Shown in pieces: positions 5,254-11,216 of a stretch of DNA of 11,216 nucleotides. Position 1 is the stretch's first letter; every line of letters starts with the position of its first letter. The notes beneath the pieces are model-generated. The model made no database searches, had not been told where the DNA came from, and saw nothing but the letters and a program-made list of their open reading frames with translations. Origin of the DNA: Bacillota bacterium (lineage in GTDB: Bacteria; Eremiobacterota; SpSt-956; JAKJGF01); assembly GCA_029555925.1 (NCBI GenBank), contig JAKPQU010000345.1:1-11216 (forward strand), written 5' to 3'. A program made the translations under genes and the position numbers.

Positions 5254-5259
5254 TATGAT
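5254..5259 (+). promoter_or_regulatory. Candidate -10 box for the four-gene operon
   Basis: TATGAT at 5254-5259 lies 17 nt after TTTTCA (5231-5236), which is inside the 88-bp repeat. This promoter would use the repeat as its -35 region. The other copy of the repeat has no equivalent -10 at that distance, so the call is weak. Confidence 0.25.
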
Positions 5260-5297
5260 AAAATTAAGCATCAATGTTTAAAGGAGTTAAACTGATA

Positions 5298-6167
5298 ATG
5301 GTACATTTCACACCTGTATACAGTCGTAAGTTTGGATTATTGAGAGTAATAGACCACGGGTTAAATTTACCCGATGAAACCTATATTTTACATTCTCCTG
5401 CAATTGAGAAAATTTTATTTGATCGTTCTCTTGTTAACTGGTCGCTTCAGATAGAAACCTACAGAGCAGCCAGGGCTTTTTTTGAAGCTTTGAAAGATGG
5501 AATTTTGAAGAAATATCCTCCCGGAACAAGATTTGAACAGGTTAATCTTGCCGGTTCCGATGATTATCAGCTTCAGTCTGCCCATGCCAAGGTATTTAAC
5601 AGCTCTCTTCCCAGGAATTATATTGCTTTGCGCAGAGAACCGGTTCCGAATGAATATAATGAAGAAGGGACACAAAAATTTCGTTCTGTCATTTCTTATA
5701 AAAGATTTGAAGCAAAGGGGAAACTGTGTATCCTTGGAGAAACAATCGCTACAGGTATAAGTGCCTGTGATTCATTGAGAGAGCATATGCCTTATGCCAT
5801 AAAGCATGGACTGGAAATGATAATAATTTTTTCCATTGCAGGGTCAAAAGTCGGAGCCCAGAGAGTTTATGAAGTTCTCAGAGAATATAATATAAAATCA
5901 ATGTTTGTATTCGGTCTGGGCCTGTTCGGACTCGGTAAAGACGGCACAGCTCTTCTGTGGAAAGATGCTGAAGGACTGGATAATCCTATAACATTACCGG
6001 AATATGAAAAAAAAGGGAATGAAATCTTTCTGCCCGGTGAATGCTGTATCGGTGACTGGGGAAGAAGATTCACCGATCATAAAGGATATCTCCAGGAATG
6101 GAAAGAAGAACTGACAAGACTGGGGCATCCTGAGAGATTCAGAATGGCTGAAGAATATAAAGGTTAG
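5298..6167 (+). CDS. Phosphoribosyltransferase-like protein
   Basis: 289 residues from ATG 5298, which has AAGGAG at 5281-5286 (11 nt away). The in-frame ATG at 5274 has no ribosome site and is less likely. The central segment KLCILGETIATGIS (motif LGETIATG at 146-153) has the layout of the type I phosphoribosyltransferase PRPP loop: a hydrophobic strand, an acidic pair and xxxTG. The acidic pair reads GE rather than DD/DE. SIAGSKVGAQRVYE (179-192) resembles the strand-loop after it in uracil phosphoribosyltransferase-like enzymes, and a C-terminal GDWGRRF (251-257) may close the site. Activity on a base or nucleotide is inferred; the substrate is not readable. It is the first gene of an operon, 21 nt before the kinase. 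The 88-bp repeat lies just upstream. Confidence 0.65.
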   Translation: MVHFTPVYSRKFGLLRVIDHGLNLPDETYILHSPAIEKILFDRSLVNWSLQIETYRAARAFFEALKDGILKKYPPGTRFEQVNLAGSDDYQLQSAHAKVFNSSLPRNYIALRREPVPNEYNEEGTQKFRSVISYKRFEAKGKLCILGETIATGISACDSLREHMPYAIKHGLEMIIIFSIAGSKVGAQRVYEVLREYNIKSMFVFGLGLFGLGKDGTALLWKDAEGLDNPITLPEYEKKGNEIFLPGECCIGDWGRRFTDHKGYLQEWKEELTRLGHPERFRMAEEYKG

Positions 6168-6188
6168 TACTGTTGAGGGATTTTTTTT

Positions 6189-7526
6189 ATGGCTATCTTC
6201 TGCAATAAGTGTAATTATAAAAATGCGAATCAGGCAAAATTCTGTCAGGGATGCGGAGAAAAACTTGTAGCTACCGAAACAGACGGTACATTAATGGCAG
6301 GTGTAATTTTAAATAATCGATATGAAATTAAAAGATTGGTTAAAACAGGTGGGTTTGGTTCTGTATATGAAGGGGTAGACAGAACAAACAATAGAATCTG
6401 TGCTGTGAAAGAAATGATCAGAAATGCCTGTAATACGCCTGAAGAACAGCAATATCTGGATATTAGATTTAAAAGAGAAAAAGAAATTTTTCATAATCTG
6501 TTTCACCCCAATCTGGCTATTTCAAAGGATGCTTTTATTGAAAATAATCGTTATTACCTTGTCATGGACTATATTGAAGGCAAGGATCTGTATATGATAA
6601 TGACGGAAGATTACCAGGGAAAAGGAATTCCTGAAGCCCTTGTAATTGAATGGACAAAACAGATATTAGATGCCCTGGATTATCTCCACAATCAATCTCC
6701 TCCTTTAATATATCGTGATTTAAAGCCTGAGAATGTAATGCTCAGAGATTCTGACAACAAAATAATAATTGTAGATATGGGACTCGCCAGAACAATAACT
6801 CCCGGCCTTACAATGACAGCTATAGGAACACCTCAGTATGCCCCGGAGGAATTATTTGCCGGCAAACCTGAACCAAGGACAGATATTTATTCTCTCGGAG
6901 CAACAATGCACTGTTTACTGACAGGAATAGTGCCTGTAAATTTTTTTTATTTCGAACCTTTGAGAAATATTAATAAGAATATATCAGAAGAGCTGGAGCG
7001 TATTGTTGCCCGTGCAGTAGAAAGATACCCGGAAGACAGGTATGAAAATGCCAGAGCTATGAGAGAAGAGCTTGACAGGTATTCTGAAAAATTATGTTTT
7101 GAACATGAAAACCCACTGGCATCTGCCCAATCAGGGGAAAAGTCTCTTGAAAAAGATAATATAATACAAAAAATTAATCGCTTTTCTGAAGATAAAAGCA
7201 TGAGAAAAAAAATTATACCTTATAGCAAACACAGAACATATGAAGGTGAAAGAAGAGTTTTTCTTAATACTGACAAAACAGCCGTTCATAAAGAGATATT
7301 TATATGGTTTACAGACGAAATGCTTGCAGAAAAAAAGCAAATTGTTGCCACTGTAGAATTAACGTCTATGTATGATTATGAATGTTTTGATATATATAGA
7401 GATGCTTCAGGGTATAATTTTGAACAGTCTTCACGTAAGTTTAATAGTATGGAAGAAATAGAAACATATATAGTTGAAGTAGTATTTGCAGGAGAAGAAG
7501 GAATTATAAATATAATATATTATTAG
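6189..7526 (+). CDS. Ser/Thr protein kinase with N-terminal zinc ribbon
   Basis: 445 residues. ATG 6189 follows GAGGGA (6175-6180) at 8 nt. A zinc ribbon (CNKC...CQGC; C5, C8, C19, C22) precedes a Hanks-type kinase domain (about 45-300). It has a glycine loop TGGFGSV (53-59), lysine K74 in AVK, a catalytic loop YRDLKPEN (D177, K179, N182), metal-binding DMG (D196) and APE (218-220). All catalytic residues are kept, so it should be active, although HRD reads YRD and DFG reads DMG. A C-terminal region (about 345-445), mixed beta and Tyr/Phe-rich, is not recognised and may sense or bind a partner. No membrane segment is seen, so it is cytoplasmic. It shares an operon with the phosphoribosyltransferase-like gene upstream and the peptide and membrane enzyme downstream, which are candidate substrates. 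Confidence 0.93.
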   Translation: MAIFCNKCNYKNANQAKFCQGCGEKLVATETDGTLMAGVILNNRYEIKRLVKTGGFGSVYEGVDRTNNRICAVKEMIRNACNTPEEQQYLDIRFKREKEIFHNLFHPNLAISKDAFIENNRYYLVMDYIEGKDLYMIMTEDYQGKGIPEALVIEWTKQILDALDYLHNQSPPLIYRDLKPENVMLRDSDNKIIIVDMGLARTITPGLTMTAIGTPQYAPEELFAGKPEPRTDIYSLGATMHCLLTGIVPVNFFYFEPLRNINKNISEELERIVARAVERYPEDRYENARAMREELDRYSEKLCFEHENPLASAQSGEKSLEKDNIIQKINRFSEDKSMRKKIIPYSKHRTYEGERRVFLNTDKTAVHKEIFIWFTDEMLAEKKQIVATVELTSMYDYECFDIYRDASGYNFEQSSRKFNSMEEIETYIVEVVFAGEEGIINIIYY

Positions 7527-7530
7527 GGAA

Positions 7531-7580
7531 GGGTGAAGAGTGATGGTGGTGATAGGTGAAGAATGATGGGTGATGGGAAG
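7531..7580 (+). repeat. Heptanucleotide tandem repeat, TGATGGG type
   Basis: Starting right after the kinase stop codon, units run TGAAGAG (7534), TGATGGTGG (7541, a 9-nt variant), TGATAGG (7550), TGAAGAA (7557), TGATGGG (7564), TGATGGG (7571), AAG. The strand is strongly purine-rich. The same family lies inverted at 1188-1208. It occupies most of the 86-nt gap inside the operon and could affect mRNA decay or ribosome access there. Confidence 0.65.
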
Positions 7581-7597
7581 TTATATATAAAATTTTC

Positions 7598-7603
7598 AGG
7601 AGG
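7598..7603 (+). promoter_or_regulatory. Consensus ribosome-binding site for a 33-residue ORF
   Basis: AGGAGG with 9 nt to ATG 7613, ideal in sequence and spacing. The next gene (ATG 7711) has only a weak GGAAAA-like match, so this site probably feeds both genes by coupling. Confidence 0.75.
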
Positions 7604-7612
7604 TTTTCAGTT

Positions 7613-7714
7613 ATGGAACTTGAAATAAGCAAAATATTACAAAAGCTTGATGAGTTCAAGATAGAAGTGGACAGGCAGTTAAATATAAATATCGATGGAA
7701 AATTTAATATATGA
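7613..7714 (+). CDS. Small 33-residue protein, translationally coupled to the membrane enzyme
   Basis: ATG 7613 to TGA 7712-7714, with a perfect AGGAGG 9 nt upstream. Its stop overlaps the ATG (7711) of the next gene in an ATGA arrangement. The peptide starts MELEISKILQKLDEFKIEVD; this first part has a heptad-like pattern of Leu/Ile/Phe and charged residues, consistent with one amphipathic helix. The tail, NINIDGKFNI, has alternating hydrophobic residues. There is no membrane segment or signal peptide. It may be a leader whose translation opens the next start, a small partner of the kinase or membrane enzyme, or the stump of a once longer gene. It has no match to a family I know. Initiation signals are the main evidence, since the length alone would not be convincing. 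Confidence 0.65.
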   Translation: MELEISKILQKLDEFKIEVDRQLNINIDGKFNI

Positions 7715-10275
7715 ATGATCGACAAAAATTTATTGAAAGAATATTTGTTTATCTATGTTTATGTTTTCTTCTGTCCGGAATGTGCGGACTGATTTATCAG
7801 GTTCTATGGGGGCGAATGCTGGGCCTTATATTCGGACATACAACCTTTGCCATAAGCACAGTTATAACTGCTTTTATGGGAGGGCTGGCTCTCGGGAGCT
7901 ATTTTCTTGGCAGGTGGGCAGATTCTGACGGTAAAATTAAACATATATTCAGAAAAATCGGCGGTTCTCCTGATTTCTTGATGTATGGCTTTCTGGAGAC
8001 TTTTATAGGTATATACTGTCTCTTTACACCTGTACTGTTTAATATTGTGGAATCGATATATCTGCAATTTTCCTATCTGCCTTTTTATACAATAAGTATC
8101 ATTCGTTTTATACTCTGCATGATAGTATTGATCGTTCCGACTTTTTGTATGGGAGGTACTCTGCCATTATTATCAAAATTTCTCATAATAAACTCACAGG
8201 AATTGAGCAGAAAGCTGGGATTTCTTTATTTTATTAATACTGCCGGTGCTGTTTTTGGTACTATACTGGCAGGTTTTTATTTGATCAGTAATCTTGGTAT
8301 AACAGGAACCCTTCACATGGCTGCTTTTACAAATATTGCTATAGGTTTTCTGGTATACACTTTAAATAGAGGTGCCGGAAATGTATCGTCTGCAACAAAA
8401 GAAACAGGAGAGGAAGACAGGGAGAAGAAAACAGATAAGATGGCATGGCTTATCTTTATAATCTTTTGTTTTACCGGTTTTGGCTCTATGATTTACGAAC
8501 TTGCCTGGACAAGGGCTATATCACTGGCTCTTGGCAGTTCCACCTATGCTTTCTCCACCATGCTTGCCACCTTTTTATTCGGTATAGCCCTGGGCAGTAT
8601 GATATACAGTTTCTTATCCAGAAGAAAGGATTTTAGTGTTTTATCCTTCGGCTGGTTAGAAATACTGATAAGTCTTGCCTGTCTTATGACAATTCCACTC
8701 CTGGGCAGAATACCCCTTTATGTCATATACTTTTTTCCCAGGTTAAAAGGTTCCTATAATATGATTTTACTGGCCAACTTCTTTTTCTGTTTTCTTGTTA
8801 TGTTAATACCTACTACCATAATGGGTTTTGTCTTTCCCCTTGTAGGGAAGATATATACTCAGAGTATTAAAAAGATAGGAAAGCATATCGGCGATATATA
8901 TGCCATTAATACACTCGGATGTATTATTGGGTCTTTTCTGACAGGTTTTATCCTTATTCCTTTTATCGGTGTACAGAATAGTTTAAAGATAGGTGTTTTA
9001 ATTAATATGACTGCAGGAGTATTATTACTGTACACATGCAGTAAGAGATTAACTGCAAGATTGACATGTATTGCAGGTATGATACTGTTTATTCTTTTAT
9101 TAAATTATATTCCCTCCTGGAATCCTACTATAATGAGCAGTGGTTCGGCCCTGTACGGAGATATATATAATAAGGAATACAGTAAAGCAGGAGCAGAAGG
9201 GAAAAAATATTTCGATGAATTAATGATTAAATATCTGGTTTTTCAGAAAGATGGAATAAGCTGTACCGTATCGGTATACGACTTTGTTAATACCATTATC
9301 TTAAGAGTTAACGGTAAAACCGATGCATCTACGGCTATTGATATGCCGACACAATTATTGTTAGGTTATATGCCCGTGTTATATCATAAAAATCCGAAGG
9401 ATATTTTTATAATAGGACTGGGAAGCGGCGTAACATGCAAAGCGGTAACGGATTTCCCTGAAGTCTCATCTGTGGAATGTGCGGAAATAGAGCCTGCAGT
9501 AGTTGAAGCAGCCGGTTATTTTAAAGATTTTAATGGTAATGTTCTTGAGAATCCTAAATTACATGTGGCTATTGATGATGGCAGGAATGCCATGCTGGCT
9601 TCTCAGAAAAATTATGATGTAATTATTTCAGAACCTTCCAATCCATGGATAGCAGGTATTGGAAATCTTTTTACAATAGACTTCTATAAGATATGTAACA
9701 GTAAACTGAAACCCGATGGCATCATGGTTCAGTGGTTTCATCTTGCCAAGATGAATCACAGGGATATTGATATGATCATAAATACTTTTTATTCAGTATT
9801 TCCTGAAGGTATTGTATGGCGCGGAAAAGATACGGATATGTTTCTTCTCGGTTCAAAGAAACCTCTTGTTTTTGATTACGAAAGATTTAAAGAACGTTAT
9901 GAACATAATAAATCCTTCCGAAGTTCTATGGAATCTATTAATATTAATAAACCTGATATGATTTTTACTCATTATGTCACGAAACCCGTCGATATAGATT
10001 ACAGTTCTATTCTGTTCAATACAGATGATATGCCTGTACTGGAATTTTCCGCTCCTAAAAGTCTGTATCTGGAGAGCGGTGACAATAATTTAAGGTATAT
10101 ATATCAATATAAATCATCTGACCTTCCTGCTCTTAAAGATGATAAAAAAATTGCCCTGTCAGATGATTATTATATAGAAATGTTTAATTTTTATAACAGC
10201 CATATGCCTGATGTGGCACAGAAATATTTTGAAAAATATGCGGATAAATTATCGGCTATTAATAAAAAGAATTAG
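7711..10275 (+). CDS. Fused MFS-like membrane / spermidine-synthase-like protein
   Basis: 854 residues in two parts. Residues 1 to about 480 are membrane-embedded with about 12-13 segments. They form two related halves joined by a charged cytoplasmic loop (about 216-242). GLIYQVLWGRMLGL...LALGS near residues 26-67 repeats as SMIYELAWTRAISL...IALGS near 257-295, and GFLYFINTAG repeats as GDIYAINTLG. The C-terminal part has spermidine-synthase-like methyltransferase-fold motifs: GLGSG (569-573, nucleotide binding), EIEP, DDGRN (622-626) and SEPSNPW (640-646). This architecture is known as fused MFS/spermidine synthase; polyamine or aminopropyl transfer is likely, but the true substrate of such fusions is generally unproven. 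Translation is probably coupled to the 33-residue ORF by a 4-nt overlap. It is the last gene of the operon. The full set of motifs suggests an intact enzyme. Confidence 0.9.
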   Translation: MNDRQKFIERIFVYLCLCFLLSGMCGLIYQVLWGRMLGLIFGHTTFAISTVITAFMGGLALGSYFLGRWADSDGKIKHIFRKIGGSPDFLMYGFLETFIGIYCLFTPVLFNIVESIYLQFSYLPFYTISIIRFILCMIVLIVPTFCMGGTLPLLSKFLIINSQELSRKLGFLYFINTAGAVFGTILAGFYLISNLGITGTLHMAAFTNIAIGFLVYTLNRGAGNVSSATKETGEEDREKKTDKMAWLIFIIFCFTGFGSMIYELAWTRAISLALGSSTYAFSTMLATFLFGIALGSMIYSFLSRRKDFSVLSFGWLEILISLACLMTIPLLGRIPLYVIYFFPRLKGSYNMILLANFFFCFLVMLIPTTIMGFVFPLVGKIYTQSIKKIGKHIGDIYAINTLGCIIGSFLTGFILIPFIGVQNSLKIGVLINMTAGVLLLYTCSKRLTARLTCIAGMILFILLLNYIPSWNPTIMSSGSALYGDIYNKEYSKAGAEGKKYFDELMIKYLVFQKDGISCTVSVYDFVNTIILRVNGKTDASTAIDMPTQLLLGYMPVLYHKNPKDIFIIGLGSGVTCKAVTDFPEVSSVECAEIEPAVVEAAGYFKDFNGNVLENPKLHVAIDDGRNAMLASQKNYDVIISEPSNPWIAGIGNLFTIDFYKICNSKLKPDGIMVQWFHLAKMNHRDIDMIINTFYSVFPEGIVWRGKDTDMFLLGSKKPLVFDYERFKERYEHNKSFRSSMESININKPDMIFTHYVTKPVDIDYSSILFNTDDMPVLEFSAPKSLYLESGDNNLRYIYQYKSSDLPALKDDKKIALSDDYYIEMFNFYNSHMPDVAQKYFEKYADKLSAINKKN

Positions 10276-10286
10276 CACATAAAGCG

Positions 10287-10310
10287 GGAACATGCGCCAT
10301 TGCCTGTTCC
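10287..10310 (+). terminator. Hairpin after the operon
   Basis: GGAACA (10287-10292) pairs with TGTTCC (10305-10310), with two further GC pairs inside. It lies 12 nt after the stop codon. No U-tract follows. Convergent transcription from the SH3 gene ends at 10383, so a terminator is expected in this gap. Confidence 0.35.
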
Positions 10311-10382
10311 AACTCTGATTAATTGTAATCGTTCACCTGTCAGCAGCCAGCTTTTATAGGAACCATACAAAAATGTCATTAA

Positions 10383-10895
10383 TTATTCTTTAGGAAAATA
10401 AGTTCTTAAATATCTGGAATTTAGATAACCTCTTGTGCCAAATCTGGTAACTATTATATTACCCATTTCATCAATGCCTACGTCACTGGCATAGCAGATA
10501 ACTATTACTCTGTCGCCATCCGTAACTACATCACTTCTCGGAGAACCAAAGGAAGGGGCCATGTAGATAGGTACATGTAAAGTATTATCAGTACTTATGG
10601 TACCTATGCCGCAGGATTTACCTTTTACATTGACGGATATGTCATGAACATAACCTGTTACGTTTTCAAGGGTCATAATATTCGCCCATCCGTCTTTTAT
10701 TGAGAGTATAAGAAAATATTCACCTTTATTTACTGTGTCCAGAACTTCAGAAAGATCACTCTGTTCCCGATGAATTTCAGCAGAGTCCATATCATCAATG
10801 ATTTTACCATACTGGTAAATAGCGTCCTGGGCCGTTGCAGGTAATACCATACATAACATTATTATTATAATTATAGATATTAGATATTTGTACAC
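10383..10895 (-). CDS. Secreted tandem SH3b-domain protein
   Basis: 170 residues from GTG 10895. AGGAGG (10905-10910) is 9 nt from this GTG but only 3 nt from the in-frame TTG at 10901, so GTG is preferred. A hydrophobic signal peptide (about 1-22, run IIIIIMLCMVL) ends near ATA-Q. An SH3b-like domain follows (about 36-88) with the DGWANI and GYV features of bacterial SH3 folds. A second, more divergent copy (about 98-166) ends GYLNSRYL. Such domains bind peptidoglycan or envelope partners; no catalytic domain is present. The gene is convergent with the operon. The second copy of the 88-bp repeat lies 40 nt upstream, in the same orientation relative to this gene as the first copy is to the operon, hinting at shared control. 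Confidence 0.82.
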   Translation of the reverse strand: MYKYLISIIIIIMLCMVLPATAQDAIYQYGKIIDDMDSAEIHREQSDLSEVLDTVNKGEYFLILSIKDGWANIMTLENVTGYVHDISVNVKGKSCGIGTISTDNTLHVPIYMAPSFGSPRSDVVTDGDRVIVICYASDVGIDEMGNIIVTRFGTRGYLNSRYLRTYFPKE

Positions 10896-10904
10896 AATCA
10901 AACT

Positions 10905-10910
10905 CCTCCT
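10905..10910 (-). promoter_or_regulatory. Ribosome-binding site that fixes a GTG start
   Basis: On the minus strand AGGAGG is followed by 9 nt and GTG (10895-10893). The in-frame TTG at 10901 would be only 3 nt away, too close for initiation. Confidence 0.7.
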
Positions 10911-10935
10911 TATATTAAGTACCGCTACAGGTAAA

Positions 10936-11023
10936 TTTATATGAAAATGATGAAGTTTGCAACTTCACTGGATGTTGATTTTCATATTTGGTTGTGACTG
11001 CTCCGGTCATGTCTGTTAGTAAC
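10936..11023 (-). repeat. 88-bp gene-leading repeat, copy 2
   Basis: The reverse complement matches 5155-5242 at 85 of 88 positions, gap-free. The nested stems ATATGAAAAT/ATTTTCATAT and TGAAGTT/AACTTCA are fully kept. All three differences fall in the first 25 bases, outside the nested hairpin. It ends 40 nt upstream of the GTG start of the SH3b gene. Together the two copies bracket the operon and SH3b gene as a 5.7-kb inverted pair. Confidence 0.8.
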
Positions 11024-11075
11024 CATTTATCAGCTTCTGCCTGACAGGCTCTGGAGAAGAAAAATAATTTGCCTT

Positions 11076-11144
11076 ATTTATAGTGTATTTCATAACTTAT
11101 CAGAATTTAAATCGTCGTGACGCGTAACGCGTAACGCGTGACGG
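11076..11144 (+). repeat. 65-bp dispersed repeat, copy 2, with four heptamers
   Basis: Bases 11076-11140 match 3796-3860 at 61 of 65 positions. The heptamers are GTGACGC (11117), GTAACGC (11124), GTAACGC (11131) and GTGACGG (11138). No MITE material follows here; the match to the first copy ends inside the heptamers. Confidence 0.75.
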
Positions 11145-11160
11145 GTTTAATCCTATGGGC

Positions 11161-11188
11161 ATCACGCATTATGCTTTACACATTACGA
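11161..11188. repeat. Degenerate heptamer series
   Basis: ATCACGC ATTATGC TTTACAC ATTACGA keep a 7-base period and resemble decayed TCACGCG/TTACGCG units. They follow the intact heptamers after a 16-nt interval. Confidence 0.4.
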
Positions 11189-11199
11189 GGTCATTATGT

Positions 11200-11216
11200 A
11201 TGGATAGTTATGAAAC
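11200..11216 (+). CDS. Possible start of a gene running off the right edge
   Basis: ATG 11200 is 9 nt after GAGG (11187-11190) and opens MDSYE before the window ends. A competing ATG at 11196 closes after three codons. Five codons are too few to show a real gene. Confidence 0.25.

Noticed and set aside
5274..5297. Earlier ATG for the phosphoribosyltransferase-like gene
   Set aside because: No Shine-Dalgarno upstream, whereas AAGGAG within this stretch serves ATG 5298.
10896..10901. TTG start of the SH3b gene
   Set aside because: Only 3 nt from AGGAGG; the in-frame GTG at 10895 has the right 9-nt spacing.
5155..11023. Composite transposon bounded by the inverted 88-bp repeats
   Set aside because: No transposase inside, no target duplication at the outer edges, and the inverted arrangement is explained by each copy facing its own gene.
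11117..11188. CRISPR array
   Set aside because: The repeat unit is 7 bases with no spacers, and no cas gene is present.

Overview
The window is AT-rich (about one third G+C by eye) bacterial DNA with compact genes, clear Shine-Dalgarno sites and long intergenic gaps full of small repeats. No ribosomal or housekeeping marker fixes the lineage. A zinc-ribbon plus Ser/Thr-kinase fusion, TPR-thioredoxin and SH3b proteins with signal peptides, and a fused MFS/spermidine-synthase protein suit a large-genome environmental bacterium, possibly of a candidate phylum. That is an inference, not an identification. There is no rRNA, tRNA, CRISPR array, transposase or phage gene.

Layout. Bases 1-191 hold the C-terminus of an unknown gene. 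A roughly 700-base gap follows, with a near-consensus promoter at 476-504, and then a 74-residue orphan double-CxxC protein (902-1126). Next are an unrecognised 350-residue protein with a Pro/Gly/His linker and an internal duplication (1459-2511), a perfect 19-bp hairpin between convergent genes, and a secreted TPR-thioredoxin protein on the minus strand (2566-3483). A repeat-rich gap leads to a secreted gluzincin-like protein whose HExxH motif reads HELGD (3963-5132). A plus-strand operon then runs from 5298 to 10275: a phosphoribosyltransferase-like protein, a zinc-ribbon Ser/Thr kinase, a 33-residue peptide that overlaps the next start by ATGA, and an 854-residue MFS/spermidine-synthase fusion. 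A secreted tandem-SH3b protein lies on the minus strand (10383-10895). The last 17 bases may begin another gene.

Repeats are the most unusual part. (1) An 88-bp element occurs twice at 85/88 identity (5155-5242 plus, 10936-11023 minus). Each copy lies 40-55 nt upstream of a start codon in the same orientation relative to its gene, and each carries a nested hairpin. (2) A MITE-like family of about 95-105 bp with terminal inverted repeats TACTGA.../...TCAGTA has two complete copies and one partial or chimeric copy. Two of these end a few bases before a Shine-Dalgarno site. (3) Heptanucleotide tandem repeats come in two families, GTGACGC/GTAACGC and TGATGGG/TGAAGAG. The first forms the core of the MITEs and the junction where one MITE joins a separate 65-bp repeat (3796-3860, again at 11076-11140).

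The four-gene operon could couple a phosphosignal (kinase) to a membrane-embedded aminopropyltransferase-like enzyme and a nucleotide or phosphoribosyl enzyme. The sequence shows the gene arrangement but not the pathway.
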